DNA of 64,000 nt from Pohlia nutans (lineage: Eukaryota > Streptophyta > Bryopsida > Bryales > Mniaceae). The DNA is taken from contig CM040104.1 in assembly GCA_022496805.1 (NCBI GenBank), forward strand, positions 9,550,650-9,614,649, read 5' to 3'. Below, one piece after another: positions 44,710 through 55,568 of the stretch; position 1 is the first letter of the stretch, and every line of letters begins with the position of its first letter. The notes under the pieces are model-generated. The model made no database searches. It saw only the letters and a list, made by a program, of their open reading frames with translations, and had not been told where the DNA came from. The position numbers and the translations under genes were made by a program.

Positions 44710-44905
44710 GAAAGTAGAGTTAACTGAAAACAAAAGTTTGGAGTTTTGTAACTTCTACGGTGAGTTTGCATCCCAATATTATCAATTTATGATACGCATT
44801 GAAATCCTTTAGTTGGCTCTCTTAGGCTTGGAGAAACTCGTTGGGGAGGTCACGGGTTCCGTTCCCCGGTCGCTGTAGGGCCTTGTTTTAGATTATTCTC
44901 CAACT
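44710..44905 (+). repeat. SINE-like tRNA-derived repeat, copy 2
   Basis: Homologous to 24652-24880. It contains 'ttaggcttggagaaactcg' and then 'gaggtcacgggttccgttcc', spaced like A- and B-boxes. The open frame 44585-44812 overlapping it is not supported as a gene. Confidence 0.6.
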
Positions 44906-44962
44906 CGTTTTGAACCAAAAACGAGTCTAAGGTCAGTTTCATGTTGGAGACACTCTTTTCAG

Positions 44963-45347
44963 TTAACCCTTAAACGCCAAGAGGGTCCTTGGAGGACAAC
45001 CCGAAGAGCATTTCCAAAAGTCAACAAAAGTTGTGAAACAATTTTTTTTTAAATGCCAACCTACTATCAGCACTGCCAACGTTTCTGCTCTTTTTAAATT
45101 ATTATTTTTTGTCTCTCTCCATAGTTACTGCCCGTTCAAAGCTCCCTCCTTCCTCCAATTCCTTCATTTGATTGTGGATTGTTCCACAATTGTTTAAGTT
45201 AGGTGTATTTGTTAAATTTAACCTCCCTTTTTCCTCACCTTTTCCGAAGCATCAATCCATTTCAATTTTGGTTGAGAAAATTCACTTTTTTCTTCATAAT
45301 TCTCTCAAAACAAGCCAGTGGGACTTGCTTTTACGTTTAAGAGTTAA
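44963..45347. mobile_element. 385-bp TTAA-family MITE
   Basis: TTAACCCTTAAACGCCAAG to CTTTTACGTTTAAGAGTTAA. It lies about 1 kb upstream of the DUF688-like gene. The interior ('cataattctctcaaaacaag') resembles the copies at 38930 and 41090. Confidence 0.75.
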
Positions 45348-45479
45348 CTCTAGTGCGCAAAAAGAAGGGAGGGGCGGGGTTTTCTACGAGCCCACTCATG
45401 CTCGAGAGGGTCAATATTCGGATCCTTCCATTGTGGTGAGATTATTTTATCCATCCATAGTAGTATTATTTAATTAGAA

Positions 45480-46390
45480 CTACAGCCAGTGAACAGACTC
45501 CATATTCACGCCCAACTTTAGGGGCAGAATTGTTCTTTTTCTTCTTGGCAACCGGTAATCCGGTAACTAAGAGTGAATGTACACATCTGCTAATTTTCCT
45601 GATCTACAGGAAAGTCATCCCTAACAAATGTGGCGCAGTCGTCGAGGCCCAGACTTGACGTCGGTCGGTCCCGCCCCCTCCGGACGCCCGCGCGCCCCGC
45701 GGACCCTGCGACTGTCGCTCCCTCCCTCTTCCTGTCAGTCCATCGGCGGCTGGCAAGCCTTGCCTAATCTCCTGTGACGAGCGCTGCTATGGCCCTGCCT
45801 GTCCGTCCCTCTGCTAATTCAGTGCTAGCGCCCGATCAATATTCTTTAATCGCTTTTCTTTTTCCACAGGAGCCCCACGTAAATAGCCATGGCATGCACC
45901 ACTGGGTCGCCAGATTAGCCCGCCCTCTACCTGTTTTTATCCCGCTGCCAACGCTGCTCGCGGCACGTCTGAACCATGACCCCCAGTGTACCGCTCAGGC
46001 TTCTATCTTCCCCACGTTTGTCCCTTCTTCCCTCGCTATCTCCACCTTTTCGCAATCCCAATGCACACTCTCTCGACAGTACTGATCTCGCATTATCGAT
46101 AACTGATCAACACGCATTTGAGGACTTTCCCGGACCTGCATTGTGGTTGTAGTCTAGATTGCCATTGTAAAATGACAGTGTTTTAGTGATACTGTACTTT
46201 CTGGATCAGAAACGTGACCGAGACGCGGAGGAGATGGAGTGACAGGGCGGTGGAACGTGCAGGTGTAGAGCTCTTTCATCACTATGACATAGTTTGGCAG
46301 TGTGGCAGGGTATTATAGTTAATAACGAGGTTTGAGTGGTAGAGGATCAGGTAGAACTTAATCGGCATTCTGTTGTGGATGGTTCCCACC
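45480..46390 (+). promoter_or_regulatory. GC-rich upstream/leader region of the DUF688-like gene
   Basis: GC content rises sharply at about 45630. A possible upstream open frame (45789-46085, MALPVRPSAN start) lies in what is likely promoter or 5' leader. No TATA box or transcription start can be fixed by eye. Confidence 0.4.
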
Positions 46391-49145
46391 ATGGGAGATC
46401 TCGACTGCATTCTGCAAATACCACCAATGTCGCCGTCGCGGCGTGACTACGGCATTCGCAGCCCCGCGCGGAGCCCGAGTCCCGTTCGTTTGGACGATCT
46501 CAGTAGGCCGCAGTCGCCATGGCGTCAGGCTCCCTCAAGTCGCGAAGTGGACGCGTTTCGCCTCTACGAATCCAACCCGCCTCCTCTGGTGCTAGATCGG
46601 TCTCAAAGTTACTACAGCGGCCCACTTCCCGCCGCACAGGGACGATCGGCCCTTCCGTCGTACAGTGGCCCTCTTCCTGGATTCACCACCGCCACCACCG
46701 AGAGCTTCGAATTCGCAACGTGGGCGCGGATTTACCACCAGCACGCGAATGACAGCAATCTCGAGCAACCCGAGGTGGGCTCGGGGTCCAGTCAGGACAG
46801 CAGTTTTAGAGACTCAGGCGCTGGAAATCAACGTGCGAAAGAGGACTCAACGTCCACGTTCTATCTTGCTGCTGCGGGATCTTCTGGAACGGAGTTCAGT
46901 GCGAGGGCGGGGATGCATGGAAGAGTGGGAAGCGTTAGTGGGGAGTTGGGTAGAAGCGAGAACCAGAAATCCCTCGTCGCGAGAGGCTACAAGAGCGGTG
47001 AGATTACGGGGCTGGATTTCGATATTGTCCGTCAGCAACGATGGGAAAACTTGAACAAGGATACGAGCCCGAATTGCGACGCAGAGCCATTAGTGACCAA
47101 CCCATTCAAGTGGGAGGATGCTGCATTGTCGAAGAAGTCCCGCTCTCGCACATCGTCCGTGACGACTTCGAAGTCGGTGCCGATTGGCGCCAGCGTTGGA
47201 GACTTCAGCTTCGGTAGCAGCCACACGAAGACTTCCTCCGTTGGGACCGCGAGTGTGCAGGGAAGTGAAGCGAGTGCTGTCTCAGCGGCTTCGAAGCCTG
47301 TAACTAAAGCAATTTCGAAGCCTAGTACACCGAAGAAAGCCGCAACAGTCCATTCCGCAGTACCGTTCAAGTGGGAGGACGCGCCTGGGAAGCCAAAGCT
47401 GGAGGAGTCTAAGTCGAGCACTGAGGCCAAAACTCCCGCATTGCAACTGCCGCCACGGCTCGCCTCGGCCTCCGTCAAGCGCGGCAGCTGGTCCACCAGC
47501 ACTCCCAGCACCACCCGAAGCCGCAGCCGCAGCAGCAGCAACACGCTCCGCGCTCGACCCACCAAGACGCAAACTCAAACCTCCCCGGACTCGACCTCTT
47601 CGAAACACTCGCGCCGGTCGCAGCCGGTGCTCAAATCGAAACAGCCATCCCCACAACCATCAGTACAGCCATCGCCACAGCCCACGTCGCCACCGCAGCC
47701 CGCATCATCACCGCAGCCGGCGTCTTCATCACCAGACGAGCCGCGGCACCCTCTGGGTCCCAACTTTCTGTCGGGGCCATTGGACAACAGTGCTAAGCCT
47801 GTAGCGCCCGTCGCGTCGAAGTCTGGACCGATTTCGCAACTCGGATTCCCGCAGCATGATTTCTTCTCCGTTCGCTCGCCCACCAGTACGCTCCAGGGGC
47901 CGGGGAGCAGCATCAGCAGCTCGCAGCCGTCGTCGTGCAAGTCTCCGAGCGTGACGTACTCACACTCGGGGACGTCAGCTGAGTCACTGGAGCATTGGTC
48001 GGACCCGGATCACTCCGGTCACGGTCACGAGTCCTTCGAACCCGAAACCACGACTATGCGCACGAGGTCGAAGCCGTCCAAGCCTCCCATGAGCCCCATC
48101 ACGCACTCGCCGTCCACTTCGGCTCCGTCTGATTTCGACATAACCCCCGTGCCTGCGGCTGATGAGGAGCCCCCGACGCGGCTCCCGTACAAGATGCCGG
48201 AGACGAATACGTGCCAGGACATTGTGGTGGCGAAGCCTGCGTCACGCCGGTCGTCTTCGCGGTGCTTCGACTTGCCGAAGTTTCGATCCAAAAGCTCCCA
48301 AGGACCTGTGGAGTTGTATGCGCCGTCGAGCTCCTTGGAACATGGATACCGGTCTCCCACTTACAAGGCCACATTGGATCTCTTGTCGCCATCGCCATCG
48401 CCCACTCCTGCGACATCCAAGGCGCGTAGTGTCAAGCTCGGGAGTGCAAGTCCTCGACACTTTGTTGTGAGTTTCCCTAAACTCTAATTTTCCTGATTCT
48501 GATCTCTCCATTCTTATGGCTACACATGAAAATCTTCCAACTGGTTTTAAGATTGTTTTGAGTGTGTTTTCATGGATTTCAATTGGTAATCATGTTGATG
48601 GTATTGCAGATTTCGCCTTTACTTGAATGCATCCCATTCTCTCCTAACCATTTGATTGTCCAATCATCTTTTCCACTGCTCTCTTCATCATTCTTCCTTC
48701 CTTCCCACAAGAATGGTCTTCTAATTGGATCAAGAATGTCAATACGATTCTATTCCATTAGTTCTATATTATTCAATTGGTAACCATGTTGATGGTACTG
48801 CGGATTTCTCTAGAACGTCCATGAGTCGGTTGCATTAGTTCCAATTGTATTCAATTGGTAACCATGTTGAAGGTATCAGTGCTGATTTTATTTCTCCTTT
48901 TGTGTTTACAGGAGGGGCTCTGCAACTCACTGAAACATTCACTTCACAAAATTTCAAAGCGCAATGGAAGAAAATCGAAAGCTATTGTTCAAGATGACCT
49001 GTTTATGAAGGTAAGGATTTTCTATGGAACTCTGTACTTGATAACCCAGTCTATGTTTGAAGATCTTCCTTGTTTATTTGTTTGTTTTTCTGCTTCTCAC
49101 ATGATTCTGTGTCTCATGCAGAGACATCCATCATTGGGGATTTAA
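46391..49145 (+). CDS. DUF688-like plant protein, three exons, 732 aa
   Basis: Exons are 46391-48466, 48912-49010 and 49122-49145, all phase 0, with donors GTGAGT and GTAAGG and acceptors ttacag and atgcag; the stop is at 49143-49145. The start was chosen at CCACCATGG (46391); an ATG 12 bases upstream in frame is possible. The protein is Ser/Pro-rich and basic. NPFKWEDA lies at residues 237-244 and VPFKWEDAPGKPK at 324-336, the latter typical of plant DUF688 proteins. A Pro/Gln/Ser-rich tract follows at about 420-455. The function of this family is unknown; I infer a disordered regulatory or structural role only weakly. The C-terminus from exons 2-3 (EGLCNSLKHS... to RHPSLGI) supports the splicing. 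Coding GC is high against AT-rich flanks. Confidence 0.85.
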
Positions 49146-50050
49146 TTTTGGATTCACCGAAAAGGGCAATTTTTCGTAACATATTTGAACTGGAAAGTAT
49201 GTTGTGATCATACATCATGATGTTTGAATCGTGACAATCATCAAGGTACAAGATCCGTATTTCGCTCAGTATTACGGATGGAGTCATGAGCAATGCTTCT
49301 GCAATGTAACTGTAATAGAGGTAATAGACAGCAACAGAACATGCGACTCGATTTATATAACTTCAATTCTTTGGAAGGCCTGTCAGTGACTGTACTATTC
49401 TTATCAAACATTTTGATATTGCGGCATACTCTATTGATTGGGAGGATTATTGTAATATAGGCCATAGGTCCATTCATTATTCAGTGCTGCCTTCCGAATT
49501 GGATGGTGCAGCGCTTTTTTGATCCAGGATGAGATGTACCATGACACTTCAATTATATTGACTGATACATTTTTTTTAACCCAGAGCGGTTTTTATGGGA
49601 GACAGCGGCTTTCCACAAGTCTTAGACTTTGTTCGGTTGCATGTTGTGAAGAATTGGGATATGTTATAGCAATGTAATTTGCAGAAAGTGTAATATGCAA
49701 TCTTGTACTTCGTGCATAACATTCAGTAGCCTTCATTCCCAGTGCCTTTCCTTCATGCATTTTGCTCATCACCTTGAGCCTCCATCTGTCCACTTAGCTA
49801 CTGATGAAGTACTGTTGGGTGTGGAATATTTCACACCATGTACTGTAGAGCGAAGGCAAGAACAGTGCATGCTACTGAATGTTATGTTGCAACACAAATT
49901 TTGGTGTACCATCTGACATATACAGTACTTTATGGATGAGATTATGACACTTGTATGAAGTCTAAATAACTCAAATCTTTTAAAACCTGATATACAAAGT
50001 TTGATCATTCAATTGCTGACAAGCAAATACTTGCTCTAGCCAAAGGACCA
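49146..50050. other. 3' flank of the DUF688-like gene
   Basis: Probably includes the 3' UTR. No further gene is visible; short frames only. Confidence 0.5.
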
Positions 50051-50236
50051 ACCGTCCATTTTTTGGATGATGTATAGGTTTCATCCACGCTTTTCTCATC
50101 CATCATGCACTTTTTGTAAGGAATAGAAATACAATAAAATTCCATGGTAAGATAGCTTCATGCATGTGTGATCGGATTAGAAAGGGGATGATTTGTGAAA
50201 TTTTTATGCCTCATTTCATGTTGAAGTGATTCACCA
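50051..50236. mobile_element. Partial copy of the ~580-bp TTAA-family MITE
   Basis: Homologous to 58925-59110: shared 'cgtccattttttgga', 'gatttcatcca/ggtttcatcca', 'cttcatgcat', 'gggatgatttg' and 'gtgattcacc'. It is cut off on both sides. Confidence 0.75.
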
Positions 50237-50656
50237 AATATCATTTTTTCAATACACTATTGAGTTTGGCCCCTTTTGTACACCGTATCTTGAAAACACC
50301 TGTGCAAGTAGCAATTCCTTTCTTTGAATAAATAAATTTGTTTTTCACACCCTAAATACCCTTTGCTCTTACATTCAAGTCAAAAAGTAAAATATTTTGA
50401 TCTTTTTCACACCTTGATCTTTTTCTTTTTTTTTAAATTGCTAAATAAATAAAATATTGTGATCTAAAAAATAGAGTCGAGAATAAAGTGTAAAAAAAAA
50501 TACTAATTACAAAATATATTAAAATAATTTGAAAATTTTACCAAGAGTAAAGGTTAAAATAAAATAAGATAATTTAAATTGAAAATGTCTTCCAATAGAA
50601 GAATTCAAAAAAAAAAACCCCCACAATATTGTGTAATTTGGATTTTTGATGTACAA

Positions 50657-51142
50657 TAGAGTTATCCCCTAACTGACCACCTTAAATAGGGGTTCGTTGC
50701 CTTCTCTTAAAGAGAAACACTAATTGAACACCTAAAAATTAAATAGACAAAAAGAGATGGCAAATAGAATGAAAGAAGGTTCTGCATTTAGAATATGAGA
50801 GGGGCCATTTGTAGACACTATTCACTACATGAACAATGAAAATATATCTATGAGCTAGGGCACTATTCACCGCATGAACATGACTTGCTCCTATTTATAG
50901 CATGAACATTCACTCTCCTATTTCCAAAAGCCCCTTCTTGCTATGACCATCGCAATTGTTTATATTCCAAACTTCCAAACTAAGGACCAAACTCAAAATC
51001 GGTCTATTTTTCAGCAAAATGATTTCACGTCCTCAATTTGTTTTTGTACAAAAATTGAAGTTCTATTTTCACACCTCAACCTCTCTTTTAGGGGAATTTA
51101 GGGTCAACAACCCCACTTTCTATAAGTTAACGGATAACTCTA
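50657..51142. mobile_element. 486-bp MITE with TA-flanked GAGTTATCC ends
   Basis: The left end TAGAGTTATCCCCTAACT and the reversed right end TAGAGTTATCCGTTAACT match at most positions, with TA as a likely target duplication. A lone copy of the same end lies near 42013. Confidence 0.65.
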
Positions 51143-51600
51143 ATATAGAGTTTGATTAGTTGTAATATTTTGTTGAATTTATTTATATTTTTTAAAGAAA
51201 TTGGGTAGAAACTAAACATTATTTTTATTTTATTTTAAATTAAATTTCATACATGAAAATGAAAATTTTGGAAAGCATACTTAATATAGCCAAGGTACAT
51301 TTAATTTTTGGGTCCAAAGACCTTTGGGAATTAAATATGTGCACTCTTGAGACTTCAAAGCCACTTTTAAATAAATATGTGAATTTCATACCACAATAAA
51401 TATGAAAAACCATTATGTATGTGACCTGTCATGAATACTATTGTCTACTATATCTTCCAAATGTGTAAATAGTATAGCTTTGTTTACATTCTTGATTAGA
51501 TTTTTATATAAAACTATCAAATTATGTTAATATAGCTATATGACGTTGCAAATTGTTCCAAATTGCAATTTTGTATTGTTGATTCAACTACTACAAGAGT

Positions 51601-51895
51601 TTTAATACCGTAACACCATAGCAGGTTCGCCACCTGGTGTTATGGCAATACATGTAGTGTTATTTTTGAAAAAATAAGGTTCGCCTCTCAAAAACTGAAT
51701 TTCTCAATTTTCGTTTTTTTAGCAAAAAATCAATAAAAATGACCTTAAATAACTTAGAAATAACAAAATATTGTAAAAACTAATTTATTCTATTTTCGTT
51801 TTTCTATCTTCAGAATTTTCTAATTTGTACGTTTTTTATTTTTAGAATTATTTTTGGACGAACCTGCTATGGTACTACAGTAATGTGTTTTACCT
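51601..51895. repeat. Inverted-repeat element (CCATAGCAGGTTCGCC arms)
   Basis: The left arm 'taccgtaacaccatagcagg' and the reversed right arm 'ttactgtagtaccatagcag' pair over about 35 bp, with an AT-rich middle. It is likely a MITE; a target duplication is not clear. Confidence 0.6.
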
Positions 51896-53106
51896 TTATT
51901 CTAATCTTGGTTTTGACATTCTAATTTGTGTGAAGATATGTTTTTATGTCAGTGTGAAAATAATATTAAATATTGATATGTATTCATTTATTTTTATATG
52001 AATATTTATTATGTATAAATAATTTATTCTCATTTTTTATGATGAAACACACTAATTCTAACATGAAACAATTCAATCATTATTTTGTTGATACTAGTCC
52101 ATCTTGAATTGAATTATAGTGTAGACTCTTGTATAATTAGTGCAACTTACAAATTCACATCATTCCAAAATTAGTATAAGTTAAAATTAGTGTTATAAAT
52201 AGTAAAAATTGGTGGATGGTGGTTCGACACCAACCCATCAAAGGATTGGAGTTATTTAGTGTGGGGCACATTTATCAAAATAAGTGGAGTGGATCAGCTA
52301 CTACAAGAAAATTACAGAGAAAACCGTTGCTGTACTAATTCCACTGAAATCACCATCATATACTGTGGGTGGTTAATTGTTGTGGGTACATTCATCCATT
52401 TGGACAAATTGTCATCTGTTTGAACAATGATTCATCCATTTGAACAAAATTTCATCAAATTTGGATGAACTTTACCACAATATTTTGGGAATTTTTTTAT
52501 TAGTGAGGCCGTTCAACAGTATACCATGAGTTGAGGTTTTTGGGTGATTTTGCAGGCATTTCCATCTAACTATACTTAATTTAAACATGATCCTTACATG
52601 GACACCAAAACAATTTTTAGTGATGAGTGCAAATTGAATTTGAGAATGTATAGTGTTTATAACATCAAAATTTGTGTTCATTGTAGATTATCTACCAAAA
52701 TTGTTTTTGAACATTTGTAATTTTTCCATATGTTTTCTAAATATGGTATATAGTACTCAACTCCATTAGAATCTTCTTGAAAAGTTTTTGTATGAAATTG
52801 AAGAGTTTAATAATAGGAACTATACCAAATTCTTTAAGTGTTCAAATTAGGAATGACAAGGACAATGCTCTTATTTCACGAATTAGAGTACTGTAAAAAA
52901 ATTATGACAATGCTCTTATTCTACAAATTAGAGTACTGTAAAAAAATTGGGGACCTATCTCTATTGAGAAGGGCAGGACTCCCCATCACTTTTCGAGTTT
53001 GTTAGTTCAGTTTTAACGAAATGTGTGTTACATTCTTATCCTAGTGTGAGAACCATTCTTTTAGAACCTATGTTATAACTATATCTTATCTAATAAAGTT
53101 ATTTTC
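51896..53106. other. AT-rich intergenic DNA, no recognised gene
   Basis: No supported frame. A 'ctactacaagaaaatta' motif at about 52300 resembles a CACTA end without a partner, and a short direct repeat lies around 52870-52940 ('tacaatgctcttatt'). Confidence 0.5.
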
Positions 53107-53652
53107 TTAATCCCTAAAAATTCTCGCCTGTTTTGTAAAAGTCAAAGCCCTACAATCTGCATACTTGAAATATCATATTATGTAATTTAATTTTTTTTCA
53201 TAGATAGTCATCAACATTATGAAGGTATGACAAAAATTTCAACACGATTGGAAGATATTTGAAATATTTACAATTGTTATCCTAAAACAAGATAAAAATT
53301 CAAAATAAATATATTTTTGACAAATTTAATATCAAATTTTTTATTTAAGGTAGATGAAAGTTATGTTTACAAGTAGTTAAAACATGAAAATGAAGAAATT
53401 AAAAGAGATGCACGGTTGAAGCATCGTTCGAAAGCCCTTTGTATTTTAGACATTCAAATTTCAAATTTCTCAATGGTGTAAAATCTTCAAATGAAGTCTA
53501 TTCTCCAAGCTCAAAGGTCAAAAGATGTATCATAACTTACCTTAAACATTTAATGAAAACACCAACTCTTCATCAAAGTTAAAACACTTGATTTTTTGGG
53601 CCTTTGACCAAAAACCATTCAAAAATTGAATGGTTGGTTCTTTAAGGGTTAG
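53107..53652. mobile_element. Probable 546-bp TTAA-family element
   Basis: Starts TTAATCCCTAAAAATTC and ends GGTTCTTTAAGGGTTAG, imperfect ends of the same type. The terminal TTAA is mutated on the right. Confidence 0.5.
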
Positions 53653-55009
53653 AGAAAAGTAAAAGTTTAGAAACAAAAAAAGAGACATGGATTATTCAAA
53701 GAAAAAGGCAATAAATAATTCAAAAGAGACAAAAGAGACAAAGAAGGTGGTGTAAGAATGGGGGGAAGCTATGGTGTCTCCTGTTTAGATTTCCATTCAA
53801 ATCAAAATGGATATAGTTTTTGAGCATTTCAATAAACTAAGGAATGACAGGGAATGCTTTGAGCTAAGACACATCTTGTTTGTCTCCTTATTTGTCTTCT
53901 ACAAAGATTTTTGACGCATATGATGTATGAAGGTAGGAAGTAGAAGATGGAATGACTACTGTCTCACCAAACCAAGTTGAGCAAGATCACAAATCACATG
54001 TACTAAATCTCATTTCATTTGGGAATAGGAGATCTAGTAGTGTGAGCACATAAGAGCATTCATGGCCCTCGCAACGGACACACAGCACCAAAGACTGTTG
54101 TGAGAGCAAGCAAGATGAAGCTAATGATAAGTGATTTTCCACACTATAACACAAGGGGACATGAGCCCTTAAGGACCCCACCATGTCCAAAAATCAAGGC
54201 AAAAGGTTACAATACATGCTTTTTAAAGAGGATTAAAGTTGCATCTTATTCTCTTACATCTACTATAAATTACCAGTGTTTGGTTGGGTAGACCTTGAAA
54301 TTTAGTGGGTCACAATGGGATGATAATTGCTATGAATAAAACCAGGCCTAGCAAGGTGTTGGGGGAAGGCCGTTTAGGTTGTGAAGGGCTGTGCATGCCC
54401 TAAGTAAGAGCAACTAAGACAATATCAAACCTAAGTTGTCAATAGAATCCCAACATTTCTCGCCACAACAATGGTAAATTGGAGCATTTGGTGTACATCA
54501 TTAACCAATCAAGATGTAGCTGTTCAAGATGTTGATTATCACAATTTCACCATAATCCAATGGGCTGGATTGTTAGTTTGTAATCTACAAGGCAATGCGC
54601 CAAAAAAAAACTGCTGAGACCAACACACATGAGAATTTTCCCATTACAATATGCTCTTGCTGCACTTAAGTGGAGTTGCTCTAACCAAAGACCACATTGT
54701 GGCTGGGTTTGCAATGACAACAGATGGAGGTAGCAGAAATGCTGTAGCAACATTTCTTGCAAATCTCATAACAGTGAACTTCAGAAAAGTTGGGCCAGAC
54801 TATTTTGGTGCCATTTTGACACCAAAGGCCACATACTAGTCATTTTAGTATCATTTTATCCATACTAGGTTGGTATGGAGGTTGGCACCAAATTATCTTA
54901 AATGCATTTCAATGCACCATCATGGCGCCATGTTCACATACCTTGAAGTTCCTGATGAATGGCAAAAGTAAAGTTTAAACAATGTTGGTTAGTGATTGCC
55001 ACACCTATC
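53653..55009. other. Intergenic DNA, no recognised gene
   Basis: A less AT-rich stretch at 54640-54840 has a frame (LTKDHIVAGFAMTTDGG) with no known domain. I do not call a gene. Confidence 0.4.
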
Positions 55010-55275
55010 CCAGTGGCAGAGAACAGTACAGTAGTCTTAATGACTTGGTATTTCTCAAGAAAGCCACATCCAAGTACAGATTTTGAAAAGCAGGAAATGG
55101 AAATTGCTACAGTTGCAGTCTTAATGACTTGGGAATTCCTCACGAAAACAACATCAAAGTGCAGTTCTTGAAAAGCAGGAAATGGAATTGCTCTGGTTGC
55201 AGGAGTAATGACGTAGAATTCCTCACGCAAATAACATCAAAGTACAGTTTGTGAAAAGGAGGGAACGAGATCACT
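55010..55275. repeat. Three-unit tandem repeat of ~85 bp
   Basis: Repeated blocks, starting near 55036, 55120 and 55205, share 'ttaatgacttgg', 'ttcctca.gaaa' and 'agtacag/agtgcag' elements followed by 'gaaaagcaggaaatgg'. The spacing is about 84-86 bases. It is degenerate in the third unit. Confidence 0.8.
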
Positions 55276-55568
55276 ACAGGGCCACACAAGGACTGCAAGG
55301 ACTACTTGGAAGATCATGTCCTCCAAAAAAAAGATCCCAGGAGCTTCATGACGGACCGTAGTGCCAGCCAGCCAGCCAGCTCTCTCGTCTTGACCAAACG
55401 GTTTGTTTTCCATGCATTTTAATAAAGCCTGACGTGGATATTCCCCCTGGCTCCGCCAACCGCTTCCACACGTTACCAGGATTCAGTTATGCCAACCTCA
55501 CATAGCAGGCTGGTCAGCAGAAGACAGCAACTAAAAGGCAGGGGAGCGCTTTCTTTCCACACACCTAC

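Noticed and set aside
47032..48511. Long antisense frames inside the DUF688-like gene
   Set aside because: They are shadow frames created by high GC; the sense exons with matching splice sites explain the region.
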